Below, in pieces: positions 38,640 to 51,222 of a stretch of 64,000 nt of DNA. The notes beneath the pieces were generated by a model. The model searched no databases and was not told where the DNA came from. It was given only the letters and a program-made list of their open reading frames with translations. Position numbers and translations under genes: made by a program. Source of the DNA: Bathynomus jamesi (taxonomy: Eukaryota; Arthropoda; Malacostraca; Isopoda; Cirolanidae); contig JAJOZX010000925.1 in the NCBI GenBank assembly GCA_023014485.1, forward strand, positions 187,001 to 251,000, given 5' to 3'. Position 1 is the stretch's first letter; each line of letters begins with the position of its first letter.

Positions 38640-39930
38640 CCATGCGGCCTGAAACGGTTAAAGAAAAGAGGGGAAGGGAGAAAGGGCATAAGGAGCGATA
38701 AGTAGAGCGAGAGATCCAACCTAAACCCAACTAAATGGAAAGTAGGAGACGCAGTCTGAGGAAAGAGGGAGTCCTTCGGAACGGGTGTGAAATCACCCAA
38801 CAAAAGGGAAAGAGTGATAGTGGAGCTGGAAGGGCAAAAAGAAAGGCGTCGGGAGAATGCAACGGCGAGAGAGGGGCGAGCCAAGAGGAACTGAGACGGA
38901 GAGTGGAGCGCCGCAAGGGCACGAGTCGGCAAGATCCCTCGTCATAAGGAAATTTCTGGATAGGTCCTTCCACGGGGGTTGGCACCGGTGGAGGACGGCA
39001 TCCCGAAGAACCCAATGCATTAGGTCCGATGGCGGGAGAGGTGTGTCGAGGTCGGAAGGCACGGAGGACATTTCCCTCGCTGCAGCGTTCACCGCCCGTT
39101 GTCCGGGACGCCGAAGTGGGAAAGTGCCCAACAAAAAGCGACCGACTTGCGGTGGGAGGAGGGAAAGACGAGCCAGTCCTGAATCTGTCGCACAAACGGG
39201 TGAGGAGAGACGAGGGAGGACAAGGCCTCGGGAGCATTACGGGAGTCTGAGTAAATAACAAAGGACAGGGAGAGTCGAGAGATAAAACGGAGGGCCAAGA
39301 GAATAACCGAGAGCTCCGCCGTGAATATGGAAGCCGCTGGGTAAGGGATAGTGATTTGGTCACCGACGGAAAGACCGCTACGCAGCACACCCCGAGCGGC
39401 GAGGGAGAGCCACCAGTGAACCTGGGAGTAGAATCAGAATGACGAGAGGAGTGGGGCAGAAACAGTCGTTTGAGGGCGAGAGGAGGGAATTGCGACTTCG
39501 GTGCAGGAGAGGGAGGAGCAGCAGATAGGGAGGAGAAGACAGGACGGCCGAACAGCCGCGCCAAGCAGGGAGAGCGGTCAAAGCAACCCAAAGTAGAGGG
39601 ACTGAAAGACCATGGTGGAGGAGAACTGCCGAATGCGAAAGAGGTATTTCAAACACACTAAGGTACGGTGGACGTCCAATGGGAGACGGCCACTTCCCGC
39701 ATGGAGACTGACGACAGGAGAGGACCAGAAAGCGTCCGTGCTGATGTGAACGCCGAGGGAACGGATGGGGTCCAGCATCCGCAGGGCAGAGGAATGGGCC
39801 TGACAATCCTAATCCAACTTACGTTGGACTGAGAAGTGTTACAGCCGCCAAAGGTTATGGCGGTTCGCACCCCAATCTGTATGGGAAAGGAATTTCGGTT
39901 CGTGTCTGTCCATTTAATTAACATTTAAAT
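38640..39930 (-). pseudogene. Jockey-type LINE: RT thumb, RNase H and Cys-rich tail
   Basis: Read from 39930 down. LIKWTDTNRNSF and a following RT connection region (MLDPIRSLGVHISTDAFWSS, SGRLPLD) precede an RNase H-like block at ~39390-39090: IPYPAASIFTAELSVILLAL (Glu in AEL), FVIYSDSRNAPEAL (Asp in SDS), FCWALSHFGVPDN (Asp/His end). The tail has DSCPCGAP, part of a zinc knuckle. Frames shift repeatedly. RT palm and endonuclease are missing. This is a different LINE lineage from family L, which lacks RNase H. GC content is higher than in its surroundings. Confidence 0.65.
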
Positions 39931-40236
39931 TAAAAGGAAGCTTATCGATCTTCGATTTGACCATTAAGTAAATACGATAGTCACACAGTTATCCGCAATT
40001 CACTCAACTGTCAATTACTAACTGTAACCATTGTGCCCTTATCCATGCTCATGGCACCCAATAACCGTGATTTGGTGCGGTATTTACATACGTGGCTCGC
40101 CTCCCGCCAGCCCACCACAACGCGCCTTCAGTGTCTCAGCGCTACCAAAGACAATTAGTATTAGCAGCAGAGGGAAGGGCTACAATCTTCGGGCGCGAAT
40201 GATCTTCACGTCTTGTGAGGATCCCGCGAAACTTGA
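39931..40236. other. No gene seen
   Basis: Contains no recognisable element before the (TA)n tract. Confidence 0.4.

Positions 40237-40285
<49 letters not shown>
40237..40285. repeat. (TA)n microsatellite
   Basis: Pure TA repeat. Confidence 0.95.
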
Positions 40286-40287
<2 letters not shown>

Positions 40288-41570
40288 ATTGAAGTGAAAA
40301 CACACTCATACGAAATATAATATCTCGTAGTTGGCGGTGAGATGAAATTATTGACTCCATTCCTCAGATACGAGTTATCTAGTATCTGATGTTTTCAACC
40401 ATAGCTAGCGAGTGTACCGTTGCTGTATGGTTTTTATTATTTTTCAGCAAGTGTAATGTCATTTCCAAAGGTCAAACTATATTTTGAAATAAAGATATAC
40501 ATTAATATTATACGATTATATTGAACGTACAAATTCCATAAATGTGGAATATAATTGATTGTTACTTTTTGCAGCAAGAAACTCGTTTCTGTTATTTATG
40601 TCTAAATATTATTCATATTTCTAAAGAATATTTTTTGAAATACAATAAAAATAACTAATTAACTTTATTTTTTAATCCTATATTAATGAGTTTGTAAAAA
40701 AAGTTAATTATGATTTTTTAAAAATAGGTTGTTCACATTGCCAGAACACATTTCGATGCGCTCAATCTATTTGCCAGACTTTTCATGGTGCCATAAAAGC
40801 CAAAAGAGTTTACTTTCAGTTATCTCGTAGTGGGCAGCGAACGACGTGTTAAGAAAAAGCTTGACGCGAGTGAAATTCGAAAAAAATAAAAAATTATATA
40901 TGGTAAAAAATCGCATTCTCTAAACTTTTTAATGGAATCCCTTCCTACCTTAACGCGAGCGTAAATGCTTAAAAACTTGAAAAAATATAAGGCCTCCTCG
41001 CATGAAGGAGCTACTGTAACTTCACTGACTATCGACAAAAATATAAGAGGAATTTGGCGGTTCATATATATTTTGGGTGGTCCAAAATACTATATGGTTA
41101 ATTAAAAATTCAGTTTTTTTTCCAGCTCTTACCCTCTCATTTGGTGAGGTTTGTGGAGTTAAGTAACCGCAAAATATTTTGAAAATCACTACATATTTAA
41201 AGGTCACTCATCAACTTAATTGTATATGGGCCTTCCTTGTTTCAGTAAGGGCTCTGAGCACGCGTTGCTAACCCCGAGAAGTAAGTAATTTGGAAACAAC
41301 AGGGTAAGACTTGTTAACTGGAGTCGGGTGGGTGTAAGCATACAGCAAAGGAGTCGTTTCAGTTGGTGTTGTGCACTTACAATGTGTCTCATGTACAGTG
41401 TCGTCATGGCAACAGGAAGCAGTGGAAAGTTTCACAGTACTTAGACTACAAGAAGCGTAAATCACATCTGGTTGGTAAGGCCAATGTCAGATAAAATTGA
41501 GGGTAAAACATTGCTTACAAAGCAATAAATGCTAGTCAGGTTTTTCTACCACCATAAATTTGCAAGAAAA
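40286..41570. other. No gene seen
   Basis: AT-rich DNA with short frames only. TATCTCGTAGT(T/G)GGC occurs at ~40322 and ~40818, perhaps the edges of an old element. Confidence 0.4.
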
Positions 41571-41783
41571 CTATTCGCGTAAGTGCTCCGCTGGCGGTTG
41601 AAAAAGCGTTCGATATCGTGGGATCAGCTCGCATTTCTATGACGCAGAGGTACAACGTTATTGCTAAATTAGAAACACCATGAAAATTACATCAAATTAG
41701 AGAAAAATAGAAATCGAAGAAGACAGACGTAAGATCTGAAAGAAGCATCATTTAAGAAATCCATTAGCAAACTCTTTGATATT

Positions 41784-42731
41784 CAGAGCTGGGCAATAAA
41801 TACATTGAATGTATTTAAATACTAAATACTAAATACATGGGAGAAATGTATTTAAATACTAAATACTAAATACATTTTACGAATGTATTTAGATACTAAA
41901 TACAAAATACATCAATTGTATTTAAATACATTTGTAAATACATTTTAAATACATACAAATTTTAACATATGCATTCACTAATTCATGTTTTGATAAATTT
42001 CTACTTTAGGGGACACGGTGAATTTCGAAATAAATACACCACTCGATAGATCAGACGATTTTAAAAGCTTTTTCATCAATGAATTTTCCATCGCAAATTG
42101 GATTGATTGCAACGAGTTAGTTACACAGGCCCACTTAAGGCAGAGCCGTTTTGTACGATTATTCGGTCAATTTCAAGATATTTTTTGATGTCTAAAAAAA
42201 CACTTACCTTCAGATGAGTGTACAGATTCGTTGTAGCATTGCTTGCAGCAGAGACTTCGTGTTTACACAGCAAGCAGGTGCACTTTACCTTATTACCATC
42301 TTTAGATTTAATTTTAAAGTATTTTCCATCAAACAGAGGGTGCACTAAATTGTTATCTGCAGATATATCACTGTTTGATTCACCGGATTTGCTTGTTGAA
42401 GCCATGACACGCACACGATAAAGAAATCAACCGCTTTCGACTAAGAGTGGCACACAACTGATTGAACTGACACGTTGAAATATGAACCATGCTGTACTAC
42501 ACTGTCGACGCGTCGTACTGTGCTAGTACAGAACGTGTATTAAACCAGTAAAAGTATTTACATTTTTATATTTTGAGTATTTAAATACATTGTATTTAAA
42601 TACTCATTAAAGTATTTAAATACTATATTTAAATACATGAAAAACAATGTATTTATAAATACAGTTCTAAATACACAAATGTATTTAAATACGTATTTAA
42701 ATACAAATTATTTAAGTACTGCCCAGCTCTG
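41784..42731 (-). mobile_element. hAT element, internally deleted
   Basis: Ends CAGAGCTGGGCAATAAATAC and GTACTGCCCAGCTCTG, perfect 8 bp duplication TTGATATT (41776-41783, 42732-42739). Sub-terminal regions are rich in ATGTATTTAAATACTAAATA words. 948 bp with the first coding exon of a hAT transposase on the minus strand. Confidence 0.9.
42121..42405 (-). pseudogene. hAT transposase N-terminus with BED-type zinc finger
   Basis: ATG at 42405: MASTSKSGESNSD, then PLFDGKYFKIKSKDG, VKCTCLLCKHEVSAASNATT and NLYTHLK. The CxxC followed by HxxxH-like spacing (Cys in CLLC, His in THLK region) is the BED finger found at the N-terminus of hAT transposases, used to bind the element ends. The catalytic and hATC domains are deleted. 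Confidence 0.75.
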
Positions 42732-43400
42732 TTGATATTACATACGAAAACACTCTTCATATGATAAAAATTGAGAAAGACAAATTATTCCTGGTTGACC
42801 AACGAGGAGATCGTCGTTATAGCGGTATAGCATGAGTGGTACTGACAAACAACTAGCTACGAAAGAAAAAAATTCGCTGAGAAAAAAGCAAGAACAAACA
42901 CGCATTATGACAGAAGAAGCGGAAGCAACGAGAAGAAAAGGCAAAGTTCGTCTTGTCTTCCACGAGTCCGATGAAGCTCTCTGAATATTCTACTGACACT
43001 GCCGACAAAGAAAGCATGATTCCACAGTCAAAGAAAGCAAGGAGGACAAGAACTCGAGCTAAAATTGCCACATCTGATTTATATGCTACTCTAAATAGAA
43101 TAAAAACTCTTCAGGCTATGAGTCATAACGTCGTTGAAGAGTCGCGAACTACCGCGGAGTTCTTTAGGCGAGCTAGAGTTCGCAACAAAGTTGAAGAAGC
43201 GACAAAAGTGAGACACACTTTTCAGCCAGAAGTTCCTCTTGCTACACTGGGATGGAAAATTACTGCCACAGATTATGGGAAAATATCAGAACGCTGGCAG
43301 GCTGCCAATTCTTGTGACTGGCGAATAAACTGAAAAGCTGCTCGGTGTTCCAAAGTTACTGAGAAGTGCCGGCGAAGCAATAGCTTCCGCAGTAATTAAC

Positions 43401-44757
43401 ATTTTACGCGCGCAGAAGATTGTATTTACCCTCCCTTGTCATTTTTGTTTTTAATATCTCGACTCAGGCCGTTGGTAAACAGGGCTCTTTTTCAAAATGA
43501 ACTTCGTCCAGTAAATTCAATTTCATTTCCCCTAGGAAACGCGAAAGATTTCCTTTGCAAGGCCTTAGGCCTATTTTCTTTGACCCGTTCTAGACTTCCT
43601 CCACTTTTGTTAGGCCTACTCCATTTCCGATTAAGGCCTACTTCCCCGTTCTATTATTATACTGTACAACGTAAGTTTGATTATTTAATCCGTAAAACTT
43701 AAGATTAAATGGTAAAATCTTTTTAGTATTTTATAAAAACAATTAAAGGCAAAATATGGCTCAAGGAAGGGTTCTGATTAATCAGTTAATCATTGTTTCG
43801 AATTTAATAATTAATTAATCAAAAATATTTTTTAAAAATTATGGGAAATGATTAATTTTCCTCATAATTAGATTCATATACTTCACCATGGTATACCCAC
43901 AACTAAAATAATGCATTAGTGCTTACGGAAGTGTACGTCAGTATTTTATGCAGCCACTGGTGGTAATGCAAAGAATAATTAGGGAAATCTATAAATCGAG
44001 ACAACATAATGGAAGTACGGACAAAATGTTCCACACTAGTAAAAATCTATAAACTAAACACCGTCTCATAAATGTATCAAATCGCCCCTAACACCGCACC
44101 AGAAATCACCCAAAACAAAATATTAGCTTCCCAAACTCAACACCGATTTAACGCAAGACAAACACGTACATCAGCGAACCAAATTACGCACTAGATTGTG
44201 CGACTAGATCCTCGCGTTCCACAGGACCAGACATCTGGAAGACCCTCGATCAGGAGATAAAACAGTCTACTCTATAACGTTAAAAGCCTTCCAGAGAAAA
44301 CTAAAAGACAAATCCTATCATATATATACAAACCACAACAATGTATCCCCTTTCTTATTTCTATAATAAATAAATTCTATATTCCTATAGAGCAAAGCAA
44401 AAATAATAAATGAAAAGATAACAGTAAATATGTATACGGTCAAGATACTTAAATCTGTCAAGATATGAATTTAGTAAGGTATTTTAATATTTAATTTCTT
44501 ATATCCCAACAAATAAAAATGGGCAATTTTGGCTAAATATCTATATATATGTATAAATCTCTAGCTGAAACCTATTGCAGATAATCTTTATGTCCTTATC
44601 TCTCTTTGTTCCTATATCTTTAAAATTAATGTAAATAGCCTCATTTCCGTGCATTATCTAATAAGATTTGTCAGATAACCCCATTCTGCCAATAAACCAT
44701 AAAATTTGCTTGTAAATGGAAGTTTTATATATATATGTATAGGAAACCATTAACTAT
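43401..44757. other. No clear gene; possible LINE 3' end at 44030-44340
   Basis: The plus strand around 44140-44320 reads ARQTRTS, RSTGPDIWKTLDQEIKQST and KAFQRKLKDKSYH, which resembles the C-terminal tail of a LINE ORF2. No RT box is visible. The rest is AT-rich. Confidence 0.35.
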
Positions 44758-44758
44758 A

Positions 44759-44801
<43 letters not shown>
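44758..44801. repeat. (TA)n microsatellite
   Basis: TA repeat at the 5' edge of a LINE. Confidence 0.9.
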
Positions 44802-44802
<1 letters not shown>

Positions 44803-44834
44803 TAACATTTATAAAATACAAAAAGGTGGGTAGA

Positions 44835-47400
44835 AATATATTTATTCAGCAAGATAAGGGGGGGGGGCACAAGAGAGGACCAGGAACAAGCAAAAATGCT
44901 GATGGCTCTCACAAACGAGTTTATGCTGATACAGGAGATAACAGAAAATACCAGGAAAAATAACTGCCTAGATCTGGTATTCACAAATAACACGAACTTA
45001 ATTACCGATATAAAATAACCCCAACTATTATCTCAGACCACAATATAATCCGAGTTATCAACAAATATGGCGATAACTTTAAAAGACAATACACATACGG
45101 AAGGAAGAACCAAATTTGGGGCTTTTAACTTACTTAAACTCCAAGACCATAAATTGGCAAGAAATCAGATCACACATGGCCCAAAGAGAGTGAAGAACAG
45201 TTTTAGAGAATAAAACAACTGAGGAAATGCTAACAACCTTGGAAGAAAACACGCTGAGAATTTTGGAAAAATATGCTCCGAAAGCACAGTCAAAAGGAAA
45301 GAGGAACTGGCAAGAGAGGCAAAAGAAGAATATTCCGCAAATGAAAGAGAGTAGCGACGAAGTTAGCAAATTGCGGAGATAACAATGCCAGGAAAGTAAT
45401 ACAAGAAAAACTGGAGAGAATCGATAGGGAAATACAAACTCTGATAAAGGGACATACAGAGAGGGAGGAGGAAAAGGCGGTAGAAGCAATAAAGGAAAAT
45501 CCAAAATACTTCTACAGGCTACAGCTATGCGAAAAGGAAAACAAAAACGCGCGCTACTATCGGGCTCTTAAGGAAAGGAAATAATGAACTAACAGACGAT
45601 CTAAAAGAAATATCTGAAACATTGAGAGCTCAGTATGAATCGGTCGTCAGTACTCCAAAAGGTGACAAAGCGATACCTGACATAGATGCATTCTTCGAAG
45701 AGAAATTGCAAGGAGAATGTATAACAGACTTTGATTTTACCCCAGAAGATGTAGCGAGAGCTATAGGACATGAAATCACATCCAGCTGCAGTGAAGACAA
45801 ATGGAACGCACTATTAATTAAAAACTGTAAAAATGAAATAGCTACACCCTTATACTGGATATGGAGAAGATCCCTAGACACTGGGGAAATACCGAGCATC
45901 TTGAAAAGAGCAAACATTGTCCCTATATAAAGGGAGGATAGGTCTCAAGCAAAGAACTACAGAGTGTCATTGGCGTCCCACCTCACCAAAATATTCGAAA
46001 GAATAGTCAGAGAAAATCTATGACTTCTTGGAGACACTGGAAAGATTCAACGAAAATCAGCACGGATTCCGATCAGGAAGATTATGCCTATCACAACTTA
46101 TAGAGTATTATAACAATATCCTAGATACACTTGAAGGCAATGAAAACTATGTCATAAACACGGATTTTGCTAAAGCTTTCGACAAATGCGATCATGGTAC
46201 ACATAAAAGGAAACAGATGGGAATAACAGGCAAAGTGGGAAAATGAATCAACAACTTCCTCAGAGAATGACTGCAGGTCGTTAAAATTCAAGGTGTATCA
46301 TCATCAGAATCAGAAGTACGCTGCTCAGTACCACAAGGTACAGTGCTGGCCCCACTCCTGTTCATTATCATGCTAACAGACATAGACAGCGGAGTAAACA
46401 GCAACAGTATAGTAACATCCTTTGCCGACGATACAAAGATCAGCAGAAAAATCAGCGATGCAAATGAAGTGGAGGCCTTGCAGAGGGACACGAACAAAAT
46501 ATACACATCGTCAGAAGACAACAACATGACATTTAACACCGAGAAATTTCAGCTCTTGAGATATGGTAGAAATGAGGAACTTAAAGAGACTGCATATTAT
46601 ACTTTAGAACTTTAGATAGACAGAAAATTCAGAGAAGCACGAAAGCGGTCGACTTGGTGGTGTGTGTGTGTGGTGGGGGGGGGATAATGACCGATGATGC
46701 TAAATTCGAAACAAAATCAGATAGCAATAAACAAAGCAAAAATAGTCGTTCAAAAGGAGGGACAAGACAGTAATGATTCCCCTGCTGAGAACACTAATCA
46801 TACCAAAACTTGAATACTGCTCAGTTTTGACGTCCCCATATAAAAAGGAAGAAATTAATAAACTAGGAGAAACGCAGACACATTTCACAGCAAAGATTGA
46901 TGGCTGCAAAGAACTCAACTACTGGGAAAGACTACGTAAACTAAATCTGTACTCCCTGAAAAGAAGAAGAGAGGGGTACACCAAAATCTACATATGGAAA
47001 ATGATCGAAAAATTGGTACCAAACCTCAAACTTATAAACCCAATTACCATTCAAACAACACTGGAAAATAGGAAAGGCAGAATGTGTAGGATTCCCAAAT
47101 TAAAGGCCCGACAAGGGACCTCCTCAACACTGAAGGAAAATAGCTTGGTTGTCAGTGGACCAAGACTTTTCAACCAGCTTCCAAAGGACCACAGAAACGT
47201 TACAGGGGTCAAAGTTGAAGTCTTCAAGAGAAGACTAGATGCCTGGCTCAGGACGGTACCAGATGAGCCGGGTGTACCTGGTTATGTGGGGTGGAGCGCA
47301 AGAGAGCAACTCGCTCCTCCACCAAGCCAGGTCGGTCTTCCTTCGTGTGAAGGAAGACCGACGCATGGAACCCTAACGAGGTTAATGAGGTATATAATCA
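44835..47400 (+). pseudogene. LINE family L, copy 3: most complete
   Basis: Starts within the endonuclease (NCLDLVFTNN, ISDHNIIRVI, the SDHN motif), passes a linker (ATPLYWIWRRSLDTGEIPSI) and enters the RT: HGFRSGRLCLSQLIEYYNNI, INTDFAKAFDKCDHG (first palm Asp region), GTVLAPLLFIIMLTDID, SFADDTKISRK (catalytic FADD), NTEKFQLL. A thumb and tail from 46773 contain LIIPKLEYCSVLTSPYKKEE, YWERLRKLNLYSLKRRREG, KLKARQGTSSTLKENSLVV, FKRRLDAWLRTVPDEPG. No RNase H. Numerous frameshifts. The 3' end runs to GAGGTATATAATC. A G-run at 46670-46685 interrupts it. Confidence 0.85.
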
Positions 47401-48045
47401 ATCGATGTATTCATAGTTTAAATAGGCTAAAAAGTTAAGCATTTTTTTCACCAAGAGCATCATCCGCTCATACTATCATTTCAGTATACGAGCAGCTCGC
47501 AGCTGCATTGCCAAGCAAACAGGGGGATCAATGTACCGAGTAGGATTCTGTACGTAGTTGATTACCAGTGAAAGGAATAATGGTCGGTGTTATCCAAGGC
47601 CAAAGAACGTCCAAATCCATATTCGTTTTTGCGCAATTTTCGTTAATTTACATTGCAGACACCTCTAGTTATTATCAGTCCAGGTGCATAATTCTTCAGG
47701 AGCAAGATGTACCACAAGTTTGCGTTTCCTCCCCAAAGCAGCACAAATTTACCCGTATCAATCATAATAATTGCACTCATGCTACCTCAGGTTTGCTCTA
47801 CACAAACTGGACCACACTCCACGAATATTTGCAATCGCAAACCTTCCGTATGCAATTATTTTCTTTCGAATTTCAACCGCGTTAACATTTTAATTAAAAA
47901 ACTCAAATCGAGTAAGTCGTCCTTTACGCTACCCTCAACCTTTACGCACCCACTAATTTATGTTAGGTTAGGTTAGGTTAACCTGATAACGTAACCTAAA
48001 AAAGTAGGTCGTACAAAAAAATCAGATTTATTCACAAAATTTGTC
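47401..48045. other. No gene; short TTAGG run
   Basis: 47963-47981 has three tandem GGTTA units. Frames at 47568-47976 show no family resemblance. Confidence 0.45.
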
Positions 48046-48165
48046 ATTTACCGTCACTTATTCGGACTATGGTGGATTTAATTTTCTCAAGAGAGTTCCT
48101 TGTTCCATGCACGGTCTGTGTGTATCATGAAAAAACCTCAGGGGACCATTCTGAGTTCAATCCCA
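48046..48165. repeat. Single-arm copy of the 33.7 kb hairpin repeat
   Basis: GTCATTTACCGTCACTTATT, GACTATGGTGGATTTAATTT and CATGCACGGTCTGTGTGT match one arm of 33701-33875, followed by GGGGACCATTCTGAG. Here the inverted partner is absent. Confidence 0.75.
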
Positions 48166-48169
48166 TATA

Positions 48170-48172
48170 TAT

Positions 48173-48203
<31 letters not shown>

Positions 48204-48207
48204 CACA
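48170..48207. repeat. (TA)n(CA)n tract
   Basis: Compound microsatellite between the hairpin repeat and mariner B2. Confidence 0.9.
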
Positions 48208-49003
48208 CAGGGTGTCCCATAAGTCCGGCATCATAGGATAAATTCATATTTTTCTATTTCTACAAACCATAATTCATATTTTTCTCTTTCTACAGGCCAT
48301 AATGTCTATGCTCGGGATGCCAATTTCCCGTCCACCATTCTGTTCAGTGACGAGGCTGTTTTTTTATGGAAATGGTGAGGTACATCGACAGAACACCCGC
48401 TACTGGTCTCAAAACAACCCTCACTGGTATACCTCTTCAAAGGAATAAGGTGCATCTCGGGTGATGGTATGGTGTGGCATTTGGAAGGATCGCATCATAG
48501 GCCCCCTCTTTTTCGATGAACGTGTCACTGGAGGCACCTACCTACGTATGCTCAAGGAAGAAGCATTTCCCAGTGTCTTGAACGAAGAAGGAAATTTCCC
48601 AACATGGTTCCAGCAAGACGGCGCTCCTGCGCATTACAGCACCCAAGTAAGGGAATACCCGTACCAACAATTCCCTGGTCATTGGATAGGACGTCGAGGG
48701 CCTGTGGAATGGCCAGCTAAAAGCCAGGGTCTCACAACACTAGATTTTTATCTCTGGGGACACTTGAAAACGCTGGTATACGCAGAGAAAATTATGAGTG
48801 TTGAATATTTGCGGCAGCGCATTATTGAGGCATGTAACACCATTACTCCTGACATCATTCACCGTGTGCTTGCTGACTGGGTATCACGTCTGAATTTGTG
48901 TACTGAAAACAATGGTGGACATATTGAGCACGTTCTGTAAATAAAAGCTTTTGTTTTGCCTTTTTTTATTATTTTTCCTATGATGCCGGACTTATGGGAC
49001 ACC
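48208..49003 (+). mobile_element. Mariner-like element, CAGGGTGTCC family copy B2
   Basis: Left end CAGGGTGTCCCATAAGTCCG; the right end stops at GGGACACC in a TA tract, last bases lost. The N-terminal half is deleted. The frame 48461-48940 has VWCGIWKDRIIGPLFFDERV, WFQQDGAPAHYSTQV (second Asp), SQGLTTLDFYLWG (third Asp kept), and NNGGHIEHVL end. Upstream, FSDEAVFL (first Asp) lies in another frame at ~48343. Confidence 0.85.
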
Positions 49004-49029
49004 ATATATATATATACACACACGACTTA

Positions 49030-51215
49030 ACAAGAACTCAATAGGTAAGAATAATCGCGTCGATTGGTCCAATGTTACGATGCAGCAAAGAATAGAATAC
49101 AAAGACAGAACAAGTCACCTCTTTAATAATTTAGAAATTTTGCACCTTGCCTGTAATAATCCTTGCTCAAATGATTCTCACTGTAAACTCATAGATAGGT
49201 ATTATAGTAAGATAATATCCCTGTTAAGAGAAACAGGAAGACCCCTCATTAAATCTTACAACTATCATACTAAGATTATTCCTGGATGGAATGATTTTAT
49301 TGCCCCCCTGAAGAGGGAATCGAAAGACGCCTATGATTTGTGGTGCTTTCATGGTAGACCCAGATTAGGATCAGTATACTTGAATATGTGTAGAAGTCTG
49401 GGTCAGTATAAGGCGGCCATAAGGCGATGTAAACAGGAAGAAGAGTCTATTCGAGCATCAAAAGCCTGTGAAGCTCGCATAAATAACGACAATAACAAAT
49501 TTTGGAAATTTGTTAAGAATCAAACGGGTGTCAAAAATGTCCTCCCTCCGACAATCGATGGGGTGTCGGGGCAGAATGAAATTGCAAAGCTGTGGAAAAA
49601 CCACTATTCTAACATTCTTAACAGTGTGAGTAGGGATAATCTTAAGATAGATTGCAGCGAAACGATTGTGGGAGGGACAAGGGAAAATATTTTTATATAA
49701 TTTTCTGAAGTAAAGAGGTTAATTAAAGAGTTAAAGACTGGTTCTGCGTCAGGGGTAGATGACTTATCGAATGAGCACTTAAAATATGCAAATGACGTAG
49801 TATGTCTGCATATATCATTGCTCCTATCAGCTGCTGGCTCATAGCTATATCCCTGCAGAGTTCATGAGGGTATATATCTTGCCCCTGGTCAAAAATAAGT
49901 ACGGATACATTCTGTCCGGCAATAATTACAGGCCTATTGCTGTCGCTTCCTGCTTCTCGAAACTACTAGAAAAACTCTTGTTACTCCGATTAAATGATTT
50001 CCTATGGACATCTCCTAATCAGTTTGGTTTTAAAAGGTCCCACTCAACTGACCTGTGTATCTATGTACTTAAAGAAACAATATCTAAATACATTGACAGT
50101 AATTCAACTATTTATAGCTGTTTCCTAGATTATAAGTAAGGTATATGATAGGGTGAACCACAATATTTTATTTACAAAACTAGAAGACAGGAAGGTTCCC
50201 ATGTACATATTAAATTTATTGAAATTTTGGTATTCCCACCAATCTTTCACTGTTAGATGGGGCAATGTACTATCCGAGTGTTTTGGCTCCTCTTGCGGGG
50301 TGAGACAAGGCTCCTTGCTCTCCCCTATGCTGTTTAATGTGTATATCGACGGATTAATTGCTTCACTTAATGAGGCAACAGTGGGATGTTGTATAGATAA
50401 CACAAGGATAAATAACTTAGTTTATGCCGATGATATGGTGTTAATAAGTCCCTCTGTTAAAGGTCTGGATCGGCTACTAAAAGTCTGCGAAGTGTATTCG
50501 CAGAAACATGATATTCTTTTTAATGTTACAAAACTAAGGTTATGCAATTTCATCCTAAAAGCTGTAATCAGCCAGCTGATATAAGGTTTAAAATGAATGG
50601 TGAAGTAACTGAGGAAGTACAAGAGTTTAAATATTTGGGTCAAATTATTACCAACTCCTTGAGTGATGACTCGGATATAAGAAAACAATCTCGAAGCCTG
50701 TGTGCTAAAGCGAATATGACCATAAGGAACTTTCGATTCTGTACAAGTGAAGCTAAAGACACTCACTCTCGTACTTCTGCAGAATATATACGGACAGCAA
50801 CTGTGGGGTGAATTTAAAAAAGGTTCTTGGCAGAACTCTAAATTTGCTGTACAACAGGTCTTTTAGACTCTTACATAAATTACCCCCCGAGATGCTCAGC
50901 TTCGCAAATGTTTGCTACCCGCAATGTCCCGAGCTTCCCGGAGGTAACAAGACGTGCTCAATACAGTCTAATGCAAAGAATTAAAAATCAACCAACCCGA
51001 TCATCCAAGCTATCCATGAGTCCTGCCATTTATCCTCTAAGGCTAAGCTATGGACTTCTTGGTACGAAAACGTCTGTTTGAAGCTCCACTTAACTTCGAC
51101 ATTACAGTATTATTTCTAATCAATTGTATATATTTCTATCCTTAGTATATGAACTGTGATTGTATCAATAATATTTGTCATATGGACTATAGTCTCCAAT
51201 AAACCTTTTCATTTT
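49030..51215 (+). pseudogene. CR1-like LINE (RT), 5' truncated
   Basis: Frame 49080-49700 covers the pre-RT linker (PGWNDFIAPLKRESKDAYDLW, FWKFVKNQTG). RT follows in several frames: NNYRPIAVASCFSKLLEKLL, NQFGFKRSHSTDLCIYVLKE (~50020), CFLDYK, SSCGVRQGSLLSPMLFNVYI (~50300), NNLVYADDMVLISPSVKG with the catalytic YADD (~50420), then FKYLGQIITN and KQSRSLCAKA. A tail with NRSFRLLHKLPPEM ends ~51050. The 3' end has AATAAACC near 51200 and stops at a mariner. It is clearly a different LINE from family L by its YADD box and linker. Not functional. Confidence 0.8.
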
Positions 51216-51222
51216 CATTATA

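Larger units (their letters stand above)
41580..43400 (+). pseudogene. Remnant of an uncharacterised repetitive protein, split by a hAT
   Basis: Family not named; I have the impression that similar peptides recur in arthropod and cnidarian genomes. Left of the hAT: frames with RKIEIEEDRR and SLFDI. Right: FDITYENTLHMIKIEKDK, LFLVDQRGDRR, a charged stretch KKQEQTRIMTEEAEATRRKG, then from 42953 SEYSTDTADKESMIPQSKKA, ATSDLYATLNRIKTLQA, FFRRARVRNKVEEATK. At ~43250 LGWKITATD and a possible LPILVTGE read with a frame change. The hAT duplication TTGATATT falls in the codons for LFDI. Several stops. The charged helical middle could be a coiled coil. Function unknown. Confidence 0.5.

Noticed and set aside
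38731..39591. 286-residue minus-strand frame
   Set aside because: Although long, its reading is out of register with the RNase H and RT motifs; the coding signal is in the other minus-strand frames. The GC-rich composition keeps it open.
41786..42730. ATGTATTTAAATA-rich array as a satellite
   Set aside because: The words are sub-terminal repeats of a hAT with clear TIRs and an 8 bp duplication.
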